Part shown: positions 28,201-39,994 of the stretch, one piece after another
Numbering within the stretch: position 1 is the stretch's first letter
Layout of the letters: each line of letters begins with the position of its first letter
NCBI GenBank assembly: GCA_018873245.2
Contig: JAEMBT020000006.1
Coordinates: forward strand, 10,375,855-10,439,854
Direction: 5' to 3'
DNA: 64,000 nt
Origin: Archegozetes longisetosus
Taxonomy: Eukaryota > Arthropoda > Arachnida > Sarcoptiformes > Trhypochthoniidae
Notes under the pieces: generated by a model
Seen by the model: only the letters and a program-made list of their open reading frames with translations
What the model was told of the DNA's origin: nothing
Database searches by the model: none
Program-made: the position numbers and the translations under genes

Positions 28201-30990
28201 GTAAACTTAGTCATAATATAGCTTCATATTAGAACTATATCTCCTCATTAGTTTAGGTCATTCAAGCTGATTGACTGATTATGCCTGAGTTCTCTACGCA
28301 AACACTAACTAGCAATTGACAGAGATTTCAGAATTGTCAACATGGTAAATATTGGACTGCTTATGAATGCCTTTTGTCAGGGGTCTTACGTTTCAGATTA
28401 AAGCACCAAAATTCATATATACATATATACATGACTATGACTTGATACAATGTTATTATGTATACATACAATGTTTCCATTTCAATTAATTATTCAACTC
28501 TGAGCCAATGGCAAAATAACAAAGAGACAGGTCTTATCTCCAAGAGTCTAGATAGTATAAACAAAAATATATAACATATAAATCATTTACATACTTTACA
28601 AATGATTTCTAGTTTCAACTCTCATTCATATCAAACTGAAGTCAAGCTAAAAGTTTGACAAAGATATCTAAAGTTGAATCAGTTTCTAAACTTTTAATAA
28701 TCTGAATTCCCTTTTGATTTAGAAGTAGTCTCAATATTTACATTCGTAATATTAAACGTAAAGCTAAGATTTAAAAAGTATATTCATAGAGACTCTTAGA
28801 GATTTGGTGCGAAAGATACAAGGCAAACTCAATTTATGAAAATGTTCAGGTTACCTCTCAACACATCAATATTCTAACTGTATTGTCAACTGAGATTTCT
28901 GTCAATCTGTCAAATATGTTAAAAAGTTGAATCATTTATCAATCGATATGCTAACTTTTGAAAAGAAAGCTGTTGCGAAAAATTGACTGAGACAATTGAT
29001 CTAATTTGTGAAATCTAGGCTAACAAAACAGAATGGGAAATGTCTCCGCCCACTGTCAATGCATATTACACTCCAACTAAGAACCAAATCGGTTAGTATT
29101 AGTGTTTAACAAGTGATTTTCGTGTTTTTCATGGATTTGCATAAATAATTTATTCTCTGTTCACTTTTAAACTATAGTATTTCCCGCTGGAATTCTTCAG
29201 GTATTTGTCGGACCTCTTCCGCTCAAAAGAAAGAACTTGAATTTTCTTAACTGATTAACATATTTTAGGCTCCTTTTTATGATGTTAATTACCCAAAATC
29301 ATTAAACTTTGGAGCAATGGGCGTTGTTATGGGACACGAATTGAGTCACGCGTTCGATGGTATAATCAATTGCAATTTGATTAAAATCTGAAATTTGAAT
29401 TTATTGCTTAATATAAATTAAGATCAGGGGAGAGAGTACGACAAATATGGAAATTTACACCAGTGGTGGAAAAATAGCACAATCAGAAAGTTTGAGGAAA
29501 AAATGAAATGTTTCGTTGAACAATATTCACAATATAAAATTGGAGACGATCATGTGAGTCTAATTATCTCTTCTATCTTTTACATGCCCTTATATTGACA
29601 TCAATTTCTTTCACTAATATCAGGAAAATAACTCACTATTAACTTCTTATCACTTTTTAGAGTATTTTAATCATAACTCATTTTGGCGATAAGCATTTGG
29701 AGCACATTTTTTAAGCTTATTATGTTTTTTATCTTTATTATATGTTCAACGAAATGATTGTTTTGCTCAGTAACCTAACAAACTTATGGTTGATAGAACT
29801 TTCTAAAAAATACTTATGCTCTTCACCAATATCAATAAAAAATAGGAGGAAATTAGTATTTATTTCTATTGGTCTAATTTATAGAAAATGATAGATAAAA
29901 TAAAATAAGCTTTTTCATTTCATTCAATCAAATAGGTAGAAGTAAAATTGATCTTAATCACGTGAAAACATTGTTTCGTTTGGACACTTTATGAAAGTAC
30001 ACTAGAGGCAAACAAACTCCAACTCAATTATTAATTTGTACAGATCTTATCAAATAATCTAATGCGACAAGTCTTTGGTCTAAGTTAATCTTTAAGTTCA
30101 AGTTCTTTATGTCTGAATTGTAAGAATTAGATTGAAAATTGACGATAGATTGATAAAAGATGAGATGTGAGGTCATTGCCGTAATGGAGATAGAGATTGA
30201 GTTTAGTGAAGAGGATAGCGTTGAGGATATGATTATTTTAGAAAGTATGCCACAAATGCAAGTTTGCTTTTTCAGTTGGCAAATATAACTTGAATGTTTT
30301 ACAACTCTTCTCTTTAACTTTTTATAAATAAACAAAACTTTATTTGACACACTTTCATTATAGTTATTAGGAATGAATTTTGTATCAAATTTTCTCTTCT
30401 ATCTTTCGCGTCAAAGATATTTTCAAATTTGATGCTAACATATTTTAGCTTTAATGCATTTATTCAACTTTCAATGAATAAGTTATTTTTTTTAAGAAAA
30501 ACAAAACTTATTTGATAATACATTAAGAAATTAAGTTATGCAATAATGCAGATGATAATCATTAGAAATCGGTTTTGGAAATTAGGTAAATGGAAAGCAA
30601 ACTCTTGGAGAAAATGTAGCTGACAATGGAGGGCTTACTGCTGCTTATCATGTAAGCGTTTAATAATTCATTAGTCAAATAGCAGTATATGAAAAAACTT
30701 ATTTGGCAAATTCCTAGGCATACAAGTCCTGGCTAGCGAAGAACCCAAAAGAGCTTCCTTTGCCCGGAATAAACATGACCAATTTGCAACTATTTTTTCT
30801 TGGATTCTCACAAGTTTGGTGTTCGACGAGTACACCTGAAGCTCTTAAATTACAGATACTGAACGATCCGCACAGTCCGGCGCAATTCAGAGTTATTGGA
30901 ACGCTGTCGAACTCACGTGAATTTACAGAGCAGTTCAACTGTAAACCTGGTACTCAAATGAATCCAAGCAAGAAATGCGTGGTTTGGTGA
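25283..30990 (+). CDS. M13 family zinc metallopeptidase 1 (neprilysin/ECE-like)
   Basis: Complete gene for a type II membrane peptidase that would cleave extracellular peptides. Exons: 25283-25655, 25925-26131, 26231-26361, 26434-26649, 26707-26823, 26886-27121, 27181-27598, 27648-27737, 29019-29091, 29178-29200, 29269-29359, 29423-29553, 30586-30651, 30718-30990. They total 2445 bases, 814 residues (family usually 700-780). A long cytosolic tail precedes a membrane segment at about 87-108 ([20 protein letters not shown]). Catalytic features: zinc site HELSH at 651-655, ENVAD at 711-715, substrate-binding NAYY at 610, and the C-terminal CVVW. The exon 2 donor is GC (g|gcaagt), and the exon 3 donor also appears to be GC (gag|gcacga), since no GT precedes the stop. 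The exon 7 donor is the least certain boundary. NAYY resembles endothelin-converting enzymes; the substrate cannot be told. Confidence 0.93.
26132..26230 (+). other. GC-AG intron, in frame and stop-free
   Basis: The 99-base stretch begins gcaagt and ends aatttag. Removing it restores the M13 family spacing between the conserved CGGW segment and the KAR-TYY-SCMD segment. Because its length is a multiple of three and no stop occurs, retention would add 33 residues. Confidence 0.7.
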
Positions 30991-31450
30991 ATATAGTCTA
31001 ACTTAATTATTCGTGATATATTACAAACTTGTTAGCAGTTTTCGTTATCCATTTCAAATATTTAATATACAACTCAATTATTTAAGTTACCATCTCATGT
31101 GTCACTGTGTCGAACACTCGACTGACACAGAAAACACTTAAATCAAACCAATTCAAAAAAAATGTTCTTCACCTCTAGTATCATTGGAATGTTTGCTGAA
31201 CAAACGTGATATTAAAGTTTGAATTTTTTCATGTATTCAACAATTTAGATTTAGCTAGTCGAAAACTATTTTATGTAATCAGTAGTAAATTGGATATTCA
31301 GTACTCTGATCAAATAGCAATTACTTCATAAATACTTGTTCGATACCTTTGATCACTAAGACTCAACTCTTGAAACTTGTCAACAGGTCTACTACAAGCA
31401 ACTGAGCTTTTCTGAAAGTCAATGAGATTACTTTTGGCAGTAATTTATAA

Positions 31451-31456
31451 AATAAA
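31451..31456 (+). other. Candidate polyadenylation signal of M13 peptidase 1
   Basis: AATAAA about 460 bases after the stop codon; plausible but in AT-rich sequence. Confidence 0.4.
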
Positions 31457-32357
31457 TCCATTGTAAATGTAAAACTATTTTAAACGTTGTACTGTATTGT
31501 ATATTGGCATTTTTCAATTTATATTCAATTATGATCTTAAACTAATTGCACATACAATATCTGCATCTTATTTATTGCCAGATAATTAGATTTTGATTAC
31601 ACTTTTATTGAAAGTTTTCTATTAAAATCATAATACAATACACGATAAATGAATTTGAAAGGAGATAAAAATATGTTAATTATTGAGTTGATCAGTTATT
31701 TTTCGTAATGGGGACAAAATACTGATTCTACTCTCGAGCTAAGATACCGATTCCCCTCTGGCCATCATGTCTAATGTCTAGTCCTCATCATGAATGCAGA
31801 TTAATTATACCATCCATTCAATTGTATTGCAAATAAGACATCATTGCTGATTGTTTCTGTTCTAAACGAGAAAGCTTTAAACCAATTGTTTTGCATCTCC
31901 TAAAGAGCTTTATAATTGTAAGCATATTTAAGAAAAATAAATTGTGTTATTGTTTCTAATTGATTCATAATGTTATTAAGAGTTTTATTGGAATTAGCGA
32001 TAGTTTGCTGTGTAGTAATGGATGAGTGAGTTTGAACCTGTAACTATTGGTGCAATAATCGAGTCAATTACAGTGAAAAGGTATAAATGTGTAAGTAAGT
32101 AATGAATAGTTATTCCTTTTATCGGTAAGTTAAAGTTGACAAATAATTATAAATCCATGGTGCGACAACTGTTTCTACCTATATTAAGGAAAACAATGCC
32201 ACTTCACATATAATAAGCCTTTAATTTAAATTTCCGTCAAGTTTAAACCATATGATAATGAAGTGGCACCAAATCTATGAAGGTCTCAAATAAAACTAAC
32301 TATACTTTAATAATTAGGTAAAACATATTTACCAATACTAGCACTGTATAAAAGGTG

Positions 32358-32396
32358 CTTAACAACTTTTCTTAACAACTTTCTTAACAACTTTTC
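32358..32396. repeat. Short tandem repeat (CTTAACAACTTT)x3
   Basis: Three consecutive copies of a 12-13 base unit, cttaacaactttt, in the spacer upstream of the second M13 gene. Confidence 0.8.
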
Positions 32397-32539
32397 TCAT
32401 TCCATATCTTGCTGCAACTTTTGACTTTCATTTGCTCACAAACAAAACGTCAGCTCAATTTTTCATTCATCAATTAGCCAACAAAATAAATTCAAACTTT
32501 TTAAACTTTTCAAATCAGTATTGAACGGGAAACTGACCT

Positions 32540-32613
32540 AAAACTACAACTACAACTCAAACCACTACAACAACTATTATAATAACCACTACAACAGCCG
32601 CTACAACAACTAC
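32540..32613. repeat. ACA/ACT-rich low-complexity tract
   Basis: Irregular repetition of acaact/actaca triplets. One plus frame would read almost entirely threonine, but it is flanked by stops and has no start, so it is treated as simple sequence. Confidence 0.7.
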
Positions 32614-32923
32614 TGGAGTCAGTTTTGAGTAGCTAGCAATACAGTGTCTCTGATAGATTTGAAAAACTATTTTAACGCTGCTGTTAAGTGACGCAATTTA
32701 ACATACTTTTAAGAATACATCAAACTTGGTTCGAGGAGGTTTAATATCCCCTCGCTCGTCACACCTAATAATAAAAGTTCGACAAGAGGAAAATAGAAAC
32801 AACTATTTGATTGTGCTGTCCTATAAGACATTGAAGGACTTTATTAACTTTAAAATGTTAAATAGTAGACCATTTCATTTTATTAAATCATAATGTGATG
32901 TGACTGTAATTTCAGCTTTCAAT

Positions 32924-35900
32924 ATGAACGATGTTGAAGTTGGATCCAACCACGCCGACAGAGAAAGTTCTTCAACTGCTAAGCTTTCACCTAGACTGAG
33001 GTAAGAAGTTTTATAAGTTTTGTTTTCATATATCTCTTCAATCTATTGAATGTCTATTTCAAAACGGTATCGAACAAAGAGTAGTGTAAGCGATGCCTAA
33101 ACTTAGTGAATCAATTCTAATCAGAGAGTTTTATTTAGCGTTGAAAGATGGCAACTGGCGATCAGATCTTCAAATGGAAAATTTTGGCGTTTCGGTGCAA
33201 CTTTTACCTTGATATTAACAGCATTTTTCATATGCATTATTCTTTTTAGCAATAAAGGTATTTGTTTTAAAGTAGAAGCGTTATCTAAAATATTTGCAAA
33301 CTAACGCTTCTATACTTGAATTTTCGTTGTCTCATCCCAATACTAACTTATTTGACACTTACAGTTTAAAAATAACAATTTAAATGCTTTTATAAATATT
33401 TATCATTAAGTATTTATAAAAGTGCAAATATCAATAGTGAGTTATGAGGATTTAAGAATGAGTTACAGTATTTGCATTCACCCAATATAGAAATTGATAG
33501 AATTTTTACATTCAAAATCGTGACCTCTTATAAGTCCTCATTCCTCTTTAACACACTTTATTACTATTCAATGCAATAAATTCTCATTTTGATCTTTTCA
33601 AAGACTTGAGCAATAGCTCAAAACTATGTCTGACAAAAGACTGCATCACTGCTGCAGCCGACCTTTTGCGAAGTATAAATCTGAGCGCAGATCCTTGTGA
33701 TGACTTTTTTGAATATGCGTGTGGCGGTTGGATTCAAAGTAATATAATAGAAGAAGACGATTCTAGGACTGATACTTTCACTGTGATGAGAAACCAGTTG
33801 ACAGATAAATTAAGATGTAATTTTACTTTAGTTATTTTAGCTTCTATGTTAACTCAATCTTTTGCCCTATAGCTATATTAGAGACACCCATCTCTCATCT
33901 CGATGGAAATGCAACCACTAAGGCAAAGATTTTGTATATGTCTTGTATCGATGAAGATACGATCGAGAAGAGAGCAGAAAAACCTTTGCTTAAACTATTA
34001 GACGATCAATTTGATGGATGGCCTCTTCTGAAAAGTCAATCAAATCATAATAAAAGTGGTTCAACAATGGACTGGGTGCTTACTCTAATTTTTATGCGTC
34101 AAATTTAAATTAGATATTTATTATGTTTAGAAAACATTTTACTTTTAACTCAATCTCATAATTGTATGTTACATAACAGGAATTAACCACTTGATTGAGT
34201 CCATGTAATGTAAACCACTTTCAGTTCACTCTAACTTTCAGTTTATTTTTTAGTTTAACTCTCAGTTCACGTTTATTACCAAACATTCTATTGCTTTTAG
34301 CTATAAGTGACCCTTATATCCATTTATTTACATTATAAGATACTATTTGTATTTGTCGTTAGGTAACAATGATGGGAAAATTACGACAATATAATAACGA
34401 AATAATAGTTGGCCACAACGTTGGCCCTCATGAATACAATGCCTCTACTTATGCAATTAAGGCAAGTCAAACGTTTAGCTCCAGTTTAATGCTCTTGAAT
34501 TTTGCCTAGTTTAATCCTTTGTCGACAATAATTAACCACAAGACTAGTCTCCAGTCATTTGGTCTTGAGACAAAAGTTTGTTTTAAAACTATGTTCACCC
34601 AAACTAATAGGTATATCCGGCAACGCTTGGGCTCACAAGTGCTGACTTTTACCAAAATACTAGTAGTCGTCAATTTATAGCTTACACCCAATTAATCACT
34701 CAAATAACACAACTACTTAATGCCCCCAACGATACAGTCACTAAAGATATTAGTGATTTGCTGGACTTTGAGAGCCAACTGGCTAACATTTCGAGACCTT
34801 ACGAGAAGACTGGAGGAGCCAGTTATCAACGTTTGTCGCTGAAAAAGTTAAGCAAGTTGGTACCAAATATAAATTGGAAGAGATATTTTGAGTTAGCTAT
34901 TCCTGTCAGCATCAATGAAACCGAACAAATAGGAGTTTATGGATTGGACTATTTCATGGATGTACAAGACTTGATTTTATCAACTCCCGAACGGTTAGGT
35001 CAACTTTTTGCCAATTTGTCTAAGGACTCTTTGATGAAAGTCATTTTTAAACCATTTTAGAACAATACAAAATTATCTTCTTTGGAGGTTCATAATGAAT
35101 CGCGCAAACAATTTAGACTCCCGTTTTGAGAAAGTGCAACAGAACTTCTTTAAAGAACTTTATGGCACTAAAAGTCAATCGGCCCGATGGAAAAAGTGTG
35201 TGGATTATGTAAACGGCAATATGGGAATAGCGGTCAGCGCTCTCTACGTCAAAACGCACTTTAATGCAGAAAGTAAAGCAAAGGTCAGTGCAAAATATTT
35301 ATCATAAGTCTCACATTATTATAATGTATGAGGAAATGTAAGAGATAATACCTTTCTCTCACTTTAACTCTGCAAACTTAATTCATTCAATTATTAGAGG
35401 TCACACTTTAACATTGAATGGCTTAAACTTTTGTTCGCGGTTGTCTAGCGGAACAAATTTGACATTAATTAGAGTTTATTATTATTTTTATAGGCCGAAG
35501 AAATGATTAAAAATATTAAAAATGAATTTTATGAGATACTCGATGAAGTGCATTGGATGGATCCAGAGACCAGAGAGGATGCTAAGACTAAAGTAACTTT
35601 TGATTTGATTTTTCGATAATTACCAAGCTTAACCTCATTTTAAACTATTGAAGGCATCAATGATGCAGCAACACATTGGCTTCCCTGATTATATTTCTGA
35701 CGTGAATAAGTTAGATGAAGACTATGCACATGTAAGCATTCATATTCCATAGCATAATAGCTTCTTCGTATTTAATTTTCAATACTTGATCATTTAAAGC
35801 TACTACTATTTGAGTTAGTTTTACTGAAATTCTTTTGTGAGGTTAAAAAGTCATATTAATTAAAAAAATCATGGCTAACATTAAGCTTAAATTTTTAATT

Positions 35901-37773
35901 TCAGCTGGATTTCCAAAGAGATAAGTACTTTGAGAATGTGGTTGGTTACTTGAAAAACTCAACAAATAAAACACAGTCAAAATTATACACAGAAGTAGAC
36001 AGAGATAAGTGAGTTATTGAAATAGGGTTTGTGTCTGTTGGTTATTTGATTTTGATTAATTGGTTTCTTAAAATATATTTAATTGAATGCTAACAGATGG
36101 ACAGTAGTGCCAAGTGTTGTAAACGCTCATTACCACAGATATAGAAACTTAATGAGTAAGTAATTATGTTAAACTAACTTTCCTCTAATCACTGATAATT
36201 GATTCAAATTATTTCATACATGTCAAGGTTTCCCGGCAGCTGTCCTTCAGTCTCCATTATTTAATAGAAATTATCCGCATTCGTTAAATTATGGTGCCAT
36301 CGGATCAGTAAGTTCTCAATTTCAATCATTCGGACAATTTCCTAATTTCGATTTCAATCACTCCAACAATTTCTTAATTTTAATTTGAAAAGTCTAAACG
36401 TTTAATTACTAATCAAACAAATAAAAATAGGTTACCAGGCAATGCCTATAAATTGTTTGTTTGATTCAATGAAGTCGTTTTGACAGCTAGGCTAAGATTA
36501 AAGAAATCCTCTATTTCTTTAATACAATCAGCATTAGTAACTGCTGATCTTTTCTGGGTTTATGACCCAAATTTAAGCTAACAACTAAAGATTCAGTCCA
36601 AGCTTTGCACTTTCTTATTAACTTCCCATACCTTAGCTAAATCTTCATAGACTTTACTTTTCAAAGCTGTATAATTTTATTTTATTTTTCTATCTTAACT
36701 TTAAAATTAAAGATTTAAAGTTTAAATCGATTATTTTTTACAAACTTTTATTATGCAAATTGTTTACAAAATATTAAGAAATTGTTTCTTAAAAAACTTG
36801 AAAATTTTCCAAATTATGTTCGATTTCTATCTAATTGATTTCAACTGAAACTGTTTTATTCCAGATTGTTGGACATGAGTTGACTCACGGCTTCGATTCG
36901 AATGGTATGACATGATATGCTGTGATTGTCAATTTGAAATTAACTTTAATATGAATTTGTTTTAAGGTCGATATCACGACCAGTTTGGAAACCAGCGATT
37001 GTGGTTAGTTTGTTTTAGTTGCATTAATTCATTGTATAAACTAATGAAAATTTGCTCAAAGGTGGCACCCGAATACTATCGACCGGTTCTTGTATAAATC
37101 TCAATGTATGGTCGCTCAGTACAGCAATTACACGATAAGGTTGCAGGGTGAAGACATGAAGGTATCATTTTATTATTTTTCTACCAAACTTCTACCAAAC
37201 TTTCGCTCACATTAAAAATTGTTTCACAGATTAATGGAGTTCTGACACTCGGAGAAGTAAGTATTACAAACAAAACTAGTTTTTTCTGTTGACTAATTCT
37301 ACTGCTTGGCAATTGTAGAACATAGCAGATAACGGAGGGATAAAACAATCCTTTAGAGTAAGAAGCTTGAACTCAGTCTAATCAAAACCAATGCATTTAT
37401 TCCTTCATTTGAATTGAACAGGCGTTCAAGAAATTGCAAACGAAACTTGGACTCGAAAACCAACGACTGCCAGGTCTCCATCATAATCATTATCAATTGT
37501 TTTTCTTGAAATTTGCGCAGAACTGGTGTCAAACAATGACACCTGAAGGAGCCGTAAACGCAATAAAAACTTGGAAACACACTCCTGGAAAGTATAGGTA
37601 TGTATTGGTATATCTAATAAGTCAGCATCAATTGAAGCTAATTTCAAATTTATTTTAATGTTAATACTTTTAGAGTAATCGGAACGTTAGCCAATTCTAA
37701 AGAATTTGCAGAAGCTTACAATTGTCCCAGTGGAAGTCCTATGAATCCAGTCCATAAGTGTGAAGTCTGGTGA
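32924..37773 (+). CDS. M13 family zinc metallopeptidase 2 (neprilysin/ECE-like paralogue)
   Basis: Complete tandem paralogue of the preceding peptidase. Exons: 32924-33000, 33139-33257, 33604-33816, 33873-34075, 34363-34461, 34611-34993, 35061-35283, 35494-35592, 35654-35731, 35905-36008, 36097-36155, 36228-36307, 36865-36904, 36967-37003, 37062-37161, 37230-37256, 37319-37357, 37422-37597, 37674-37773. They sum to 2256 bases, 751 residues, normal for M13. A membrane anchor lies at about 45-63 ([14 protein letters not shown]). The zinc site is HELTH at 583-587, with ENIAD at 647-651 and a C-terminal CEVW. The substrate-binding motif reads NAHY (542-545) instead of NAYY/NAFY, which may alter activity. 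Exon 5 ends at a consensus GC donor (aag|gcaagt). Exon 2 could alternatively begin 9 bases earlier (33130). Exons as short as 27 bases occur. Confidence 0.93.
34462..34610 (+). other. GC-AG intron in M13 peptidase 2
   Basis: Begins gcaagt directly after the codons for YAIK and ends aactaatag. The flanking exons then continue in phase with the family motif TLGL. The donor matches the strong consensus AG|GCAAGT typical of GC-AG introns. Confidence 0.8.
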
Positions 37774-38007
37774 AACTCTGTTAAATTTACTTCAATTCTA
37801 ATATTTATTATTGTCCTGATAAGAGATCAAAAATTAGATGTTTGCACATCTTTCAGGAAAGTCCGTATTTAGCATGAGCCGTCTAAACATTCTGTTTTAT
37901 TATAGTTTACCATCAATTAAGGCGTTTGCTAATACTCACTGATCATATTTTTCTCAAGTATTCTATTGAAACTTGGTTTTGAAGAACTCATCTTAGAGAA
38001 TACAGCC

Positions 38008-38013
38008 AATAAA
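38008..38013 (+). other. Candidate polyadenylation signal of M13 peptidase 2
   Basis: AATAAA 235 bases after the stop codon and just before the dispersed repeat starting near 38081. Confidence 0.4.
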
Positions 38014-38080
38014 ATAATTTTTAATTTTCAGATTGAACAACTTTCCTATTCATAGGAAACAACTTCTTTTTTCATATCAA

Positions 38081-39992
38081 CTTTCAAAGTATTAGATAAG
38101 ACAAAATTTGTCGAATCATTCAAGCATTTTCAAATATTTTGAAGCTATGGAAAACTCCCATGATTGTCTATTTGTAATAAATTATTATTCATTCAGTAAA
38201 TTAATTTTTTCTGTTATGGCTAAAAGATTTGACGAAATAATTTTGCAATCTTTCGAGTGCCGACACATTTAATCTTTAGAAATCTAAGTTTGAGCTAAAG
38301 ATTGTTAAGATAAGTCTTTAAAATTTGTATTATCATAAAAAATTGACATTCCACTAAAGTATTGCCTGAATTTATAGAGAAATGAACTAAATAACTAGAT
38401 ATTGAACATTCATTTATTGAAAAATTAGAAAATAACAGAAATATGTTTCAAGATCTATATTTATTATATCAAAAAGTTTCGAAAATTTTCTATAAAGTTT
38501 ATTTTAGTATTTTTCACCTGATTTAACTTATTCTAAGCACAAATTTTGGTACTCTTTTAAAATGAATATTGCAATGTCTTATAAAAATAGCACGAATGGT
38601 TGGCTTGTTAGTTTTAGAAATATAAAACTATGTCTCTTATCAAATATTTAATAAGACGGCGACAAATACATACAATGAGCACCTGTCAACTTGATTATTG
38701 TTTTAATAATTATAACAATAATCTTTACAAAGGATCTATACAGACATGTTTATATGATTTAATACTAGTAAGTTATGTTAGACCAATTGTCTTGTTGATC
38801 ATCTCTTCAAATTTAACAAGTTTTCCAATTTGAACTTTCAAAGATAATTGTAAAAATTGATGGCATAATCTATTTTTAAATTGCATGAAAATTGATATAA
38901 AAATATTTGCTCTTTTGTTCAATTGATTTAATTGAAGTGCATTAAGTATAAAATTTATTCTGATACTTGTTTGATAAAATAAAGATTATTTATGGATGTA
39001 TTTACGTATTGAATAATAATTATAAATTTATATGAAAAATATGGATTTGAGAAGTATCTTTGTCTTTGTCTTTTATTAAGAAAATTTGAATTTGTGCCTT
39101 CGCCTACACATGCAGTATTGCAAAGACTTGTTGTACAAAGCTATGTAACAGTTAATTAAAAAATAAGAGTATACAATCAAATGAGATTAGTTCAGTTATC
39201 ACATACTAAATTGTATTTTATAATTATTTACTTTCTATATTTTTAATGAATGATATGAATTCGGTAAATCTGCTTTTATTGTTAATAAGATTCCTTTGTA
39301 AAGTAGGCCATAGGAAGCCATCGCGATGTAATTGATTTACTAATTGGTGTCTTTCTTCTGCATATAAATCGCAGTGAAATATCACATGAGATGGTGCTTC
39401 ACAGTCACTGTCACACACACACATCACTATCACATAAGCAGAATCGTTTTAAATAGGAACTGAAGTTTCCATGCCTGAAGATATGTATTGTGTAAGGAAG
39501 AAGTCGGGTTTAAAATATTTATTAGTTATTCTCTCATGTATCGATGGAAAGTATTGTTTTTTATGAGTGCTTTTTTGTTCTTTTCCACTGAATGTCCCAT
39601 TTACACAATGTATTGTGTTTGAAATGTCTTTTGGCGAAGGAGAGTGGATACAAGTCATAAATCAATTCACTAGTTTCTAAGTTTGAAGCACTTTTTGCCA
39701 ACTCATCAGCCCTTTCATTACCACATATACCTGCATGCCCTTTGATCCATTTAAAGTAAAATTTCATATGATTATTTAAATCATTGATCAGACTTTTGAT
39801 GGAGAACACAATTGGGAGTAAGTTTCTATTTTGTCTAAGAGCTGATATGGCACTTTGAGAATCAGTGAATATTCCAATTTCTATCAAGTTGTTACTAGAT
39901 TGTGTTATAGCAACATTTTCTAACATAGACTCGAGAAGTGTGAGACATCATTTGGATGATGATATATATAAAAGATGGCTACTGTATAAAAA
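38081..39992 (+). repeat. Dispersed ~1-kb repeat, copy A (interrupted by a LINE fragment)
   Basis: From ctttcaaagtattagataag onward this matches 57780-58815 over about 1 kb at roughly 85-90 per cent by eye. The copy is split: 38081-39055 and 39933-39992 are contiguous in copy B, while 39056-39932 is a LINE remnant flanked by a 7-base duplication. A third, inverted copy begins at 63815. No conserved long open frame is seen. Terminal inverted repeats or LTRs were not recognised, so the class is unknown. Confidence 0.85.
39056..39932 (-). pseudogene. 5'-truncated LINE with RNase H domain, decayed
   Basis: The minus strand encodes the C-terminal part of a non-LTR retrotransposon polyprotein. At 39926-39561 an RNase H domain is visible, with FTDSQSAISAL and WIKGHAGICGNERADELAK. 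Downstream, in other frames, come a segment around 39449-39658 and the terminal Cys/His cluster CDSDCEAPSHVIFHCD (39224-39433). Three frames are needed, so the copy is dead. Its 3' end lies at the low-coordinate side, ending in an acaaag simple repeat. The direct repeat gagaagt at 39049-39055 and 39933-39939 is the target-site duplication, and copy B of the host repeat lacks the insert. Jockey/I-like clades carry such an RNase H; the clade is not resolved. Confidence 0.85.
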
Positions 39993-39994
39993 GT

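Larger units (their letters stand above)
30991..32923. other. Spacer between the two M13 peptidase genes
   Basis: Holds the 3' untranslated region of the first gene and the promoter of the second. Small repeats at 32358-32396 and 32540-32613 are listed separately. No coding exon is supported. An acceptor (taatttcag ending at 32915) just before the second gene's ATG suggests its 5' untranslated sequence is spliced, with the upstream exon somewhere in this spacer. Confidence 0.6.

Noticed and set aside
32540..32613. Threonine-rich mucin-like coding segment
   Set aside because: No start or splice context; frames are closed on both sides, so it is simple sequence.
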